This document shows, piece after piece, positions 1 to 10,140 of a stretch of DNA of 64,000 nt. Position numbers and translations under genes: made by a program. The first letter of the stretch is position 1, and every line of letters begins with the position of its first letter. Source of the DNA: Strigamia acuminata (Eukaryota > Arthropoda > Chilopoda > Geophilomorpha > Linotaeniidae); assembly GCA_949358305.1 (NCBI GenBank), contig OX442314.1, positions 41,796,581 through 41,860,580 of the forward strand. The letters run 5' to 3'. Below the pieces are notes generated by a model. The model did not search any database. It saw only the letters and a list, made by a program, of their open reading frames with translations, and had not been told where the DNA came from.

Positions 1-2
1 AA

Positions 3-3000
3 GAATTTTTTAAAGAGAAAGTTCAACAATTAAAAGTTGATTGGGAATCTAAAATAAAAGATGCTGTTACTTTACTAGATGGAAAAGCTAGGCCAACACC
101 TGAAATTGTTGAAAGGTCAGATAAAATTGATTTACCTGGTCTTGACGATTGTATTAAAAAATTAATGGCTACAACATTAGTCACTAATGATTTATTGGAC
201 GAATTACCATTGGATCCGCCGATAGAAATTAAGCCACCGCGACGTTTTAAATGCAAATACGCGGACATACCAAACAGCAATGATTTGCCAACGATTCGAT
301 TGCAGACGGCAAACGGTATGATAACAGGGATGTTAGACTCTGGAGCTAATCGAAGCTTCATGGCCTACTCCGTAGTAATTTCGCTGAAACTGGAAGATGA
401 AATTCGACCAATTGGACCGGATGTGAGAGTTACGACTGCTTCAGAAGATGTAGTCCCTGAAGGAACTCTCCTACTTTCTTTTGCGTGGACACACGGGATG
501 TTAAGTCATCCATTCATAATTTTAAGAAATAAATATCCTATTGTTTTATTAGGATGTGATTTTATGAATCGACTCAACATACAACCAAATCCTAAGACAA
601 TGTCTTGGAATTTTGTCAAGTCTTTGAAAGAAGATTTACCTTTTGTTCCTCAAGCGATTCTTGATCGTTATCAAGAGTTCCTTGATCCACCCGAAGAAAT
701 CATGAGACGCGACTTTATTAAAGCAAATCACATGAAAGCTGGCTCTGCCACTGCGTGTCAAGCTAAAGTTGCAAATGAAGAAAATATAGTACAAAGACTT
801 GTTAGCGACGCTAATTTGTCAATGGAAAATAATTTAATGCTTGAAAAAGTATTAAAGAAACATGAAAAGATTTTATCACGCCAACCAGGTAGAACACACC
901 TCGTTAGGCATGAAATTAAACTGGACACTAAAGTTCCAATTAGAGTTCCGTTTAAAAGCGTAAATCCACAGAAACGTGAAATTATCCGTCAAATCTGTCA
1001 AGATATGTTGGATAATGGATACGTTGAACAAGCCACTGGAGACTATGGGATGCGAATAGTTCTAGTGATGCGTCCGGATTGTGATCCGAGACTCTGCATT
1101 GATTTTAGACCACTCAATGCACATACATTATACGATCCTCCTCAAATGCCGAGCATTGAGGAAATCTTGCGAGAACTCGGAAGATTTGAATGGGTCACAA
1201 CGATAGATTTGTCAAAAGGCTATTGGCAGATAGAGGTTCATCCGAACGACCGTGCGAAAACTGCGTTTTGGAGCCCTTTGGGTCGACTACAATTTCGAGT
1301 CATGCCCTTTGGCCTCGTAAATGCGCCGTCAACTTTCCAAAAGTTGATAGAAAAAATTTTGGGGGACGCCTATCGAAAATTCGCATGGGCATACCTCGAT
1401 GATATAATTATTATATCTAAAAATTTTGAAGAACACATGATTCATCTGGAAGAAATTCTGAGTAAACTTGAAAATGCAAATCTTCATGTTCATCCAGAAA
1501 AATCAAAATTTGGCAGAAAGGAATTAACTTTTCTTGGTTACAAGTTAAGTGTTCAAGGAGTCAGTGTCGACCCTAAAAAAGTTGCCGCTATAAAGGAAAT
1601 GCCAGCTCCTTCAAACTTGAAAGAGTTGCAAAGATTTTTGGGAATGGTGAACTTTTTTCACCGATTACTCAAGAATCTAGCAGTCATGACGGAACCTCTA
1701 CGTCCTTTACTCAAAAAGGATGTGGAATTTATTTGGTCAGAAATTCATCAAGAAGCTTTTGATCAAATAAAAGATGCTTTAACGAATGCAGAAACAATGG
1801 CCATGCCTGATTTGACAGAACCATTTATTGTGCATACCGACGCTAGCAGGAAAGGACTAGGCGCCGCGCTTATGCAAATGAGGGAAATCGATGATCAAAA
1901 TATCGAAGTGCCTTGTGTTTATGCCAGCAGAAGTTTGCAACCTGCTGAGATAAATTACAGCGCCACAGAATTAGAATGCCTTGCGGTAATCTGGGCATTA
2001 CGTAAATTTCGACATTATTTGGAATTTACCACATTCATAGTTAGGACTGACCATCAAGCACTAAAATGGTTGATGCAGTTAGACGAACCTGCCGGAAGGT
2101 TAGCACGTTGGCAAATGGAGCTGATGCGCTACTCTTTCGAAATACAATATATTAAAGGTCCACTAAATGTTTTAGCGGATGCTTTATCCAGATCACCGAT
2201 TGACAAACCGGAAAATCCTGAAGATGATGGAGATAATGACGAATTATTATCTTATTGTCCATCACCACAACGAAATTGGAAAATGGGAAAATTTCATGAA
2301 CTTCCTGTCTCCACACTGGAAGAAAAGGAAGATCACGAATTCGTCAATTATTGGATTAAAATTTATGACCCCTCTGAGGAATCAGATGACGTCATAAGAG
2401 CGCAAATTTCAAGGAAATTTCAAATTCCTTCGTCAAATGTTTTAATAAAAGCATTTGTCGCCAAAATTGTAGAGCGTCTTGATTGTGAACCCCCTACAAG
2501 GGAAGACATAATCAAGGCCCAAAAAGAAGATAAAGTTTGCCAATTGATGCGTAATTTTTTAAATTGTAATCAATTTCCGCCTGACGTCACAACGCGACTC
2601 CAGAGGAAACAATATAGAAAATACGCCACCACCTTCTTAATTGAAGATGACTTATTAATGCAATTTCATCCCACAATGTCTGATGAATTGGGGGAGGATG
2701 GGAGAGCACTCAAAGTTTTTGTACCTCAGACATTGAAGTATAAAATTATTTGGCTAATGCATGGCCACCCACTTTCTGGCCACCCAGGAATTGCAAGGAC
2801 TCTTTATCGAGCACGCCGAATTTATACCTGGAAAGGCATGAAATCGGACATTACGAGATTCATTCGACATTGCGAGCGTTGTCAAGCTTGCAAGCCTCGA
2901 ACGAAAGGACAAATTGAAGCAGCGCAAATAGGTCCTTACAGCCCATTTGACTGCCTAAGTGTTGATTTGACCGGCCCGAAACCTCGGACGCGCAAAAACA

Positions 3001-4286
3001 ACACACATATTTTAGTCATACTTGACGTGGCAACTCATTGGCCAGAATTATATCCAATGTGTAACCCCACTGCCGGAAAAGTGGCAAATTGCATTTATCA
3101 CCTTTCCATGAGCATGGGATTCCCTCGTAAAATTATTTCTGACAACGGCCCGCAATTTCGTGCCCAAGTCTTTAAAAAATTTTGTGAAAAGTTCAAGATG
3201 GTTCCAACACCAACTTCAACGTATCACCCACAAGCTAACCCGGTTGAAAGGGTTAACCGTGACATCAAATATTTGGTTGCAATTTATTCATCTGTTCATT
3301 CCAAATGGGACGAATATTTGCGTGAATTTGCATTTAGTTTGAGAACTACGGTGACGAGAGGCAGAGACTTCTCTCTCGCATTTCTTAACTTTTTTCGCGA
3401 ACTCAGAGTACCTTGGGATCCAAGAATACCTGAAGGAATTTTGGTCGTAGATCCAAAAAACCCACATTTATACGTGCAAAAATTAGAAGCCGTTATCGCC
3501 GAAACATATCAGCACATGATGTCACACGTGTTAGATTTGCGCAGACGAGTAAATCTTAAAAAAGAAGGTGAGAAGTTCTCCAATTTTAAATTAAACGATT
3601 TAGTTTGGAGAGATTCTCATGTTTTGTCAAGCGCTGCCCGCGGCATTGCAGCTGGCATCGCTGATAAAAGAACAGGACCTTATGTAATAACCAAAGTATT
3701 ACAGGGAGGATCCGTAGAATTGAGAAAGCTAGAAAATAACGAAATATTTCCAGCTGTCCATTCGTCTGAATTAACTCCGTATTTCCCGAGTTTCGATCAG
3801 GAAGTATGGTTAGAAGGCGAGGAAGTCGGTCAAAAGACTGAAAATATAATTAATACGTTAGATGACGATGAATTAAAGAAAATACCTGTCGATAATTCAT
3901 CCAAACCACAAGTGGAGTCAGACCTCGGGAATAACGACGTTGGACTTCGTGACAGTTTCAAAAAGCTTGAAATTGCTAAAAAATTAAATAAAAAGGTGTT
4001 TTTAGAAAAGAAACAAAAAACATCTGAAATAAAAGACTCATCTGACTCAGTCTCCGATGACAATGAAGACGGCGATTTAAATACAATAAATCCCTCGCCG
4101 ACAAAGAGATATAATCTTCGGACTCGTAAACCGAGAGGAAAAAACAACATGTGTCTTCTCCCCTCGATAACCTCGAGATCCAGGGATCAGCCGTATGACG
4201 TAAGGAGCAATTCCCCAAGCCATACGCAAACCAATCAAACAATAAGATTGGATGACGTCACTAACCGCGACGTTACCCAAACGTAA
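3..4286 (+). CDS. Ty3/Gypsy Pol polyprotein (5' end outside window)
   Basis: The frame is open from the left edge to the TAA at 4284-4286, so the Met at 165 is not shown to be the true start and the ORF may be a gag-pol fusion. Residues are counted from 165. The order is retropepsin (DSGA, D58), reverse transcriptase (YLDD at 410), RNase H (HTDAS near 557), integrase zinc finger (H-x-x-x-x-H near 868, C-x-x-C-x-x-C near 904), integrase core D934, D993, E1028, and a GPY-like C-terminal region followed by a lysine-rich tail. In the family Pol matures particles, copies RNA into DNA and inserts it. The integrase has NPVERV where most Gypsy elements have a longer N-G-Q-V-E stretch, which makes the last spacing one residue short. 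There are no stops or frameshifts in over 1,420 codons, so the copy looks young. Confidence 0.95.
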   Translation, partial: EFFKEKVQQLKVDWESKIKDAVTLLDGKARPTPEIVERSDKIDLPGLDDCIKKLMATTLVTNDLLDELPLDPPIEIKPPRRFKCKYADIPNSNDLPTIRLQTANGMITGMLDSGANRSFMAYSVVISLKLEDEIRPIGPDVRVTTASEDVVPEGTLLLSFAWTHGMLSHPFIILRNKYPIVLLGCDFMNRLNIQPNPKTMSWNFVKSLKEDLPFVPQAILDRYQEFLDPPEEIMRRDFIKANHMKAGSATACQAKVANEENIVQRLVSDANLSMENNLMLEKVLKKHEKILSRQPGRTHLVRHEIKLDTKVPIRVPFKSVNPQKREIIRQICQDMLDNGYVEQATGDYGMRIVLVMRPDCDPRLCIDFRPLNAHTLYDPPQMPSIEEILRELGRFEWVTTIDLSKGYWQIEVHPNDRAKTAFWSPLGRLQFRVMPFGLVNAPSTFQKLIEKILGDAYRKFAWAYLDDIIIISKNFEEHMIHLEEILSKLENANLHVHPEKSKFGRKELTFLGYKLSVQGVSVDPKKVAAIKEMPAPSNLKELQRFLGMVNFFHRLLKNLAVMTEPLRPLLKKDVEFIWSEIHQEAFDQIKDALTNAETMAMPDLTEPFIVHTDASRKGLGAALMQMREIDDQNIEVPCVYASRSLQPAEINYSATELECLAVIWALRKFRHYLEFTTFIVRTDHQALKWLMQLDEPAGRLARWQMELMRYSFEIQYIKGPLNVLADALSRSPIDKPENPEDDGDNDELLSYCPSPQRNWKMGKFHELPVSTLEEKEDHEFVNYWIKIYDPSEESDDVIRAQISRKFQIPSSNVLIKAFVAKIVERLDCEPPTREDIIKAQKEDKVCQLMRNFLNCNQFPPDVTTRLQRKQYRKYATTFLIEDDLLMQFHPTMSDELGEDGRALKVFVPQTLKYKIIWLMHGHPLSGHPGIARTLYRARRIYTWKGMKSDITRFIRHCERCQACKPRTKGQIEAAQIGPYSPFDCLSVDLTGPKPRTRKNNTHILVILDVATHWPELYPMCNPTAGKVANCIYHLSMSMGFPRKIISDNGPQFRAQVFKKFCEKFKMVPTPTSTYHPQANPVERVNRDIKYLVAIYSSVHSKWDEYLREFAFSLRTTVTRGRDFSLAFLNFFRELRVPWDPRIPEGILVVDPKNPHLYVQKLEAVIAETYQHMMSHVLDLRRRVNLKKEGEKFSNFKLNDLVWRDSHVLSSAARGIAAGIADKRTGPYVITKVLQGGSVELRKLENNEIFPAVHSSELTPYFPSFDQEVWLEGEEVGQKTENIINTLDDDELKKIPVDNSSKPQVESDLGNNDVGLRDSFKKLEIAKKLNKKVFLEKKQKTSEIKDSSDSVSDDNEDGDLNTINPSPTKRYNLRTRKPRGKNNMCLLPSITSRSRDQPYDVRSNSPSHTQTNQTIRLDDVTNRDVTQT

Positions 4287-4496
4287 CTTCCGGTATTTGA
4301 ACTGATCACTTCGCGTCTGAGTTCACTTCGATTTCACACGTGTGTTAAGTGCTCAACTACAAAAAACCAAAAGCGAAACAACCGGATTATTTCAACGAGA
4401 TTCTTCAATTGTAAGTAGTTTTTTCTTTGGAATTTTCCAAGGAAAAACTAATAAATTAAATTTCGTTTTTCTTTTCCATTTGGATTAGTCGTTCAA
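4287..4496 (+). promoter_or_regulatory. Leader of the env-position gene with a putative 5'UTR intron
   Basis: The 210 bases between the pol stop and the next ATG hold a consensus donor (GTAAGT at 4411) and a pyrimidine-rich acceptor ending TTAG at 4488, eight bases before the ATG at 4497. This would be a 78-base intron in the 5'UTR. The upstream stretch around 4310-4330 (GAGTTCACTTCG) could hold a start site, but no TATA box is evident. Similar sequence (a TGACGTCAC block, then a GATTAG acceptor just before an ATG) precedes the related minus-strand ORF at 51347, which suggests the leader is part of a conserved cassette. Splicing and promoter use are inferred. Confidence 0.5.
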
Positions 4497-7332
4497 ATGG
4501 AAGGAGAGGAACCGAAAGAAGGAAGCGAAGCCGGCGCCAACAGCCTCGAATTAGAAACAAATTCGACGCTGCTTGGTTCCGCAAATACTTCGAATACATC
4601 CGTAGATGTCACCGAAGAGTCCGCCGAAGCGTCCGCCGAAGCTCAAGCCGCTCTGGCCGACGCTGCTGCCCGTTTGCCAGTCACGCCGCCCCGACCACAA
4701 CTTCGAGGAGGCCTATTCGCCGATCCAAACGGCGAAACTCGTGCACAGAGACACGACCGGGTAAATAATTTAAAATAAAATTACCTTTCAGTCATGAAAA
4801 GTAATTAAAAGTGCATTTTCACTCGGAAAAAGCGAAAAGTTCGTTGGTAACGCCTTCGCAAGAAGGCGCCGCCATTTTTATCATCAGATGGCGCTGTGTC
4901 TCATTTTTGAGGCGTTGCTACGGTAACGCTCCAACATTGAAACATAGCCGTCGGAAACAACGTTTTTTACGATTTTTCAAATATTTTGAAAAATTTAATG
5001 AATCTAAACTGTCGAATGAAATCTCACCCGTGATTTTATTCACTGAAAATTCGGAAATAATTATTTTACACGAAAAAAATGGATTTTAATTATTTCTTCG
5101 AATATTTTACAGATCATCCAGCTTCGGGAGACGCACCTCGAACTGCACCCCGATGTTCCGACAGCTCCCGGTGTCTGGCGACACGCTTTGCCACCGGAGA
5201 TCATAAAGTCTAAAGGAAGACTGACGTTTTGGGCGGCCCGACACAAGTTCTCAAAAGCCTTAAACAAGCGATGGGGAACGAAGTTTCGGATCGCCTATTT
5301 AATCGATGGATTCGGTCATCGCGACGCCCTCGAGTGGGCAATGAAGCGCGACACCTTCGGACCACTGCGAAACGTGTTGCTCGACTTCGCCTTCACAGTG
5401 ATCGCACAAGAAACGCGAGACCATCGCCGTTACTTCAACGCTCCTGCGTGGGAGCGTCGACAGATTTTGGAGGACATTTTCCAACGCTTGGATCAAACCA
5501 AGGCCGAGGTTGTACGCCTCTACAACGAATCTTTCCGTGTAACAACGGACGGAAAGAAACGTTGGGTGCCGACATGCCAATCGGAGATGCATCAACTAGC
5601 CATGGGCGGATGTTTCCATGCTGATTTCGTGCCAAACCCGTATCTAGAGCCTGAGCCCCGGGTACAGGTCGCTTCCACCATCCACGTGGTGCCACCGCGC
5701 TCCACGTCGAGGTCACGATCATCGAGGTCGCCCTACAGTGGCCGTCGCTCCTCCCCAACACAGTCGTCGGGGGAAGGCGCCATTGGAGGGTTGCCTCCAC
5801 TCCAGAAGGCTCGTCATCGCTCACATCACCGACGCGAGCCGACGCCGCCAAAAAGACATTCGAAGTCCGTGTCGAGACCTACATCCCGAAGCCGACCTCG
5901 AGTGCAATCGCGCCAATCTTCCACGAGGAGTTCGCTCTCGTCGCGAGAAGAAAAGTCCAACGCTTCACAGCTTAGCGCTTCCTCCTCCGGCCGGATTGAC
6001 TGGTCGGACGAGATAGCGAGAGAAGATCGACGCATCGCCGCATTACAAGCCGGTCAAGGAGACATCAACACCTCTTTGCCGTTCGCTTGCCGTCCAGTCA
6101 CCAGCGACATGCGGCCAGACCCATCGGTGCCCGTGCCACAAGTGACATCGGTCATCCGTTTTGAGGGATACGTCTCTCAAGAACCATTTCCCGCACAGGA
6201 GTGCGCTGATCTCTGGAGGCGATTCTCATCGTTTCCCGAGACAGCCCAAGCGATGTACCTCGCGCATCTGGACGAATACCAACTCGCTCAGATCCGCGAA
6301 GGTGAGAAGGAATGGCAATGGCTTGCGCGAGAGCTTGCGTCGTGCAAGTCCGACAAGCAACTGCAACGGACGCTGCAGAAGATGAACGGGAAGTTGTCGG
6401 AGGGACTTCTTCGAATCCTGTTCCAAGGAGTCTTTCCCGACCCACAGATTGCTCTGGCGGCCGCCACTCGATTGTGGACCGTGCCGTTAGGGCTTCCACG
6501 AGCCTTGCTGGACGATTGGGAGTCAGTTCGCCCCGATCCTCCAACGATGCTCGCCGAATTGACGCAACAAGCCGAGGCGACTGGCGAAACCCCGGCTGGA
6601 TCCGCCATTCGACTACGGCAGGAATGGGCTACGCTGAAGCAGCGACGCGCAGCGGAACGAGCTACCGCCCGTCCCGCTGGCGCACCACCGTCATCCGCAA
6701 CTCCACTCCACGCTGCCATCACGGCAACGTCGAGTGTTTCCCGTGCAACCGAGGCACCGAGTGGCAACGTCTCGTCTCCAATGGAGTGGCTCGACAGCGA
6801 CGATCGCGAGTTCGTCGTGCCTGTGGCCTGCGGTGCCAGACCAAAGACGCGCACCCCGGCTTTGCGCAGATCCAGATCCCTCTCGATCTGCAAGAAGTCG
6901 CCGCCACCGCCGCCTCCTCCAAAGGATTCGCCGCCAAGAGATAGGGGATCGAGTATGGCCACCCACCTCACCGCCTATCAACGTTTGCGCTCATTATACG
7001 CTTTTTGCTACATAACGAGCGCGACGAAAACGATTCTCCAGAACAGCGAGGATTTATGCAACCGAGTCCTCGCGTGGCTGGAAAACCACATCAAGGAACA
7101 ACAGCCGTGGATCCTACATCAACGCCTGGTGTTCGCTCGAATTACGCCTCAAGACCCGCAGGAGTATTTCGAGATGGGTTTTGGACGAAGGGATGGTGTG
7201 GACCGCATCAAGCAAGTGTGGCTCCACATCAACCCTGGCTTCCGGTCAGGACCAAACGCCGGCCGACCTTTGTGCACCGTCACAGAGCACAAAGATCCCA
7301 ACGATCATTCAACGGACATGCTGCCTAAATAA
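4497..7332 (+). CDS. Intron-containing accessory ORF in the env position (join 4497-4760, 5113-7332)
   Basis: Exon 1 (88 codons, acidic, Ala/Glu/Ser-rich) ends at 4760 on a codon boundary, followed by GTAAAT. The acceptor TTTTACAG ends at 5112, and the frame from 5113 is open to the TAA at 7330-7332. The spliced product would be about 827 residues. In order it has an acidic N-terminus, a conserved domain (about 88-190: RETHL, then LP, then W..RHKFSK, then G-K-R), an Arg/Ser-rich segment (about 280-370), a helical middle (about 430-600), a polyproline run near 690, and a C-terminal domain (703-827: LRSLYAF, then WLENHI, then RLVFARI). No signal peptide, membrane segment, zinc knuckle or Env motif is visible. 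It lies sense-oriented between pol and the polypurine tract. Related pieces occur at 50952, 54879 and 59244. Function is unknown; Gag-like or RNA-binding roles are possible. No known family was recognised. Confidence 0.75.
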
Positions 7333-7490
7333 TTAGGGAACATGCCCATTCATTAAAAATAATTCCTTTTTATTTTTATATTGTAATAAAAAAGAATAAA
7401 TATATATCCTGTTCCATTTTACTTTGAAACCTTGTGTATTTATTCTCACATCTAACTGTCTCTTTTTGGAAAAGAATGAGATTCTTTCTT
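7333..7490 (+). terminator. 3'UTR with poly(A) signals of the accessory gene
   Basis: After the stop at 7332 there are several AATAAA-type hexamers (around 7350-7400, for example in aaaaaagaataaatata). They could end a subgenomic accessory transcript before the 3' LTR, or the message may read into the LTR signal. Confidence 0.35.
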
Positions 7491-7505
7491 AAAAAGGGGG
7501 GGAAG
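7491..7505 (+). promoter_or_regulatory. Polypurine tract
   Basis: An uninterrupted purine run (five A, seven G, then AAG) sits directly against the TGTGGTGACC start of the LTR. This is the standard plus-strand priming site of LTR retroelements and fixes both the orientation and the 5' edge of the LTR. Confidence 0.85.
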
Positions 7506-8581
7506 TGTGGTGACCTCAAATATTCCTATTTGAGTGTGCACCATATTTCCAAATTGTCTTATAAACATATTCAACAAGCTTATATGTTTTGTTTCAATGT
7601 AAATTGAAATAAAACATACATTAATAAAATATAAAACAAGACACAATATTACCCAAATAATATTGTGTTTTGCAGCAAGTTTTGGCCCAGCAACAGCGTC
7701 AACCAATCGCGCTGCAGCGTGCATTGCTTTGATGATGCTGCTAGGCGTGTGCCTGGGCGGAGCATCCCTTCCCCTCGCGCGTGCCTGGCTCAATTGTTGC
7801 ACACGACCCGAAGGCGGCCGTGTGTGATCTTTGTGCAACTCGTCATCTGCGCAGCTTTTCTGAGCAGATTTAGGAGTGAGCCAAACGGTTTTGGCCCACT
7901 CTTCCCGCATTCTTGATCTTGCTTCCAAACCATTCACATCTGTGTCAAACTTATGCCCAAACTCGCTAAGTGTGATCTGTGATATCTGGAAGAATCGAGT
8001 TTCATCGCTGGTCTGTACCCACTGTACGGAATAGCAACTTTCTAGCTTGAATTACTACGTGTAATTTAAGCCATTTCTGTGTGAAACTAACATCGAGTTT
8101 ACTCTGTTAGTTTGAAGGCTTTGTGTCGAGTTTAACTCCACAAAGCGAGTTGTGTAAAGACCGATTGTTACGTCGAGCTTGCTCCGTAATAATCGAACCG
8201 CTGTGTGCAAGACGTGTTCTCGTGTCGAGCGTGCTCCACGAGGATTTTAGTACATTTTAGCAAAGTATTTTAGCGTCGAGTTTACTCCGCTAAAATCCCG
8301 CGCTCACACGACGCCATCGACGCCATCTTGGAGCCAACGGTCAACTGTGAGTGTAGATATTGAAGAAGAAGCCAGATCGACCCCAAACATTATTATTTCA
8401 TTTCAAATATACCTCCTTTGTATTTTGAACAATTAAAACTATCTAATTTTTCCTTTACTCTGTGTAAAATCATTCCCCTAGACAAACATTTGGCCACAGA
8501 GTAGAAGTCCTGTACGGCATCTCACCGACGATTGCCTATTGAATTTATATAATTTAATAAGTAAAAACCCGGATCGCCGCA
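7506..8581 (+). repeat. 3' LTR of the Gypsy element (LTR family 1)
   Basis: It starts TGTGGTGACC right after the polypurine tract and ends ...GGATCGCCGCA, giving TG..CA ends and about 1,076 bp. It shares short blocks with LTR family 2 at 15336 and 22939: the TGTGGTGACC start, CCCCTAGACA, ACGGCATCTCAC, and a CCCGGA..ATCGC end. The two families are therefore related. The 5' LTR lies left of the window, so target duplication and pair identity cannot be read. An array of hairpins occupies 8084-8296. Confidence 0.8.
8084..8296 (+). other. Array of five hairpins with a shared apical motif in the LTR
   Basis: Five consecutive stems have different sequences but almost the same 12-13 base apex: 8084-8113 (9 bp stem), 8118-8146 (8 bp), 8162-8195 (11 bp with one G.U), 8217-8244 (8 bp with one G.U) and 8267-8296 (9 bp). 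The apices are TCGAGTTTACTC, TCGAGTTTAACTC, TCGAGCTTGCTC, TCGAGCGTGCTC and TCGAGTTTACTC. Each can fold again as a 3 bp GAG/CTC stem over a 4-5 base loop, leaving a two-base UC bulge. Stem sequences differ while pairing is kept, which points to selection on RNA (or cruciform) structure. The general shape resembles lentiviral TAR: stem, pyrimidine bulge, short stem, loop. Confidence 0.8.
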
Positions 8582-8627
8582 ATGGTTGGTTCTAAACAAA
8601 TTATAAATAAAGAATAATTGACATATT

Positions 8628-8983
8628 TTAATTCTTCCATCTTCTGTCTGAATTGTCTACCTTTAAATATTTTGCAACTTTTTTAGCCTCTCTTTCACTT
8701 AAAGATGACCGCAATAATGGATTGTTGTCATCAGTTACAGGTGGTCTCTTTGATCCCTGTAAATAATTTTTATTACTAATCTTTTTAATACCTTTCTTAC
8801 CAAATCCTGATGATTCTGCATTAATATTCATTGAACTTTCCTGAAAATTATTCAAAAAGAAGATTAGTTAGATTGTAATACCTTTGAGGTGTATATTTTA
8901 CTTACAAATGAGTCGTCATGTTTACTGTTATGTAAAATTTCGCTCATTTCACTTTCCTTCAATTGGTAATGACATGATGACAT
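8628..8983 (-). CDS. Small two-exon ORF of unknown function, member of a dispersed repeat
   Basis: Exon 1 runs 8983-8906 (26 codons, starts MSSCHYQLKE) and ends at a GTAAGT donor. Exon 2 starts at 8840 after TTTTCAG and reads to a stop at 8628. Phases match, giving about 96 residues, with a basic C-terminal part (EREAKKVAKYLK). A damaged copy lies at 46900-47165. No family was recognised; it may be one terminal piece of a larger transposon gene. Confidence 0.4.
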
Positions 8984-9559
8984 TCTGAGAATGAAACAAC
9001 TGGATCTTTGGAGATAAATAATAAATTTTTTTTAATATTAAATTAAATTTTAAAAAATAAGAAATACTATACAAAAAATGTAAACATATTTTAAAATAAT
9101 GGCAGATGTCTAATTAGCAAAATAATTGAGCTGGAATGGCAGTGTTTACCAATGACGTCACCCTTGATTCAAAATGAGGCTGTCCAGTGTAAACAAACAC
9201 AGTACACATTGATGAATATGGAAACAGATTAGCATTCCATTGGATGCCTTAGGCTAGAGGTGTGCAGGTCATTCCCCACACTATTTCCCCCTCATAATCA
9301 GTGACGTGCAGTGGGCATTCCCTCCAACACATTCTAGAAAGTTCTAATTCAATCTAGGCATTTATTTGAAGCTTTAGAATATTTTTATATTTTTTACTGC
9401 ATAAAATAGGTTTTTTTTTGCAAATTGTATGTGCATAAAGCGAATTTTTTTGCATAAATATCCGGTGTTTACCAATTAATAACTTTTCTGAAACAGTATA
9501 GTTAAAAAAGTATACAAATATCGAATTTATTAAGAAAAATTTTGGAAGGCAATTCATAG

Positions 9560-9905
9560 AAATGTAACAATTTCCGATGAAATTTAGTAATTTATGAAAA
9601 AATTTAGTGATTTCCAATGAACTTTTGTGATTTTCTATCAGCTTTGGTGATTTTTGATGAGCTTAAGTGATTTCTGATAAAATTTAGCGATTTTCATAAA
9701 AATTCATTCGGGAATTGCTAAATCTTATCGGAAATCGCTAAATCTCATTGGAAATCGCTGAACCTCATCGGAAATCATCACTAAATTTTATTGAAATCAT
9801 TAACGTTCATCGGAAATCACTAACGTTCATCGGAAATCACTAAAGTTTATCGAAAATCACTAAAGTTCATTGGAAATCACTAAATCTTTTCAGAAATCGC
9901 AAAAA
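9560..9905. repeat. Degenerate ~21 bp tandem repeats inside the inverted-repeat element
   Basis: Units resembling GGAAATCACTAAAGTTCATC recur with many changes. No coding potential is seen. Confidence 0.6.
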
Positions 9906-9925
9906 TTCATCAAAATTGTTAATTT

Positions 9926-10140
9926 ATGTTAATTTCTTTTGTTAAAACAGAAAGAAATCTTTCAGAAATTTTAATTAAATTTATCAAAAATTCTATTAAA
10001 TCTATCAAAAACTCCATTAAATCCATCAAAAAATCCATTAAATTTACCAAAAATTCTATCAAATTTATCAAAAATTCTATCAAATTTATCAAAAATTCTA
10101 TCAAATCTATCAAAAGTTCAATCAAAGTCATCATAAAGTT
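9926..10140. repeat. 18/21 bp minisatellite (ATCAAAAATTCTATTAAAT-type units)
   Basis: Near-identical units keep both strands open for about 76 codons, giving artefactual Ile/Lys/Asn-rich or Leu/Ile-rich proteins. I do not call either a gene. Confidence 0.8.

Noticed and set aside
6312-6971. Overlapping ORFs (210 and 227 codons) within the accessory gene
   Set aside because: Out-of-frame shadows in GC-rich sequence; the 4497-7332 frame has domain matches to relatives elsewhere.
7452-7937. 161-codon minus-strand ORF across the LTR start
   Set aside because: It spans the polypurine tract and LTR boundary in antisense and has no domain.
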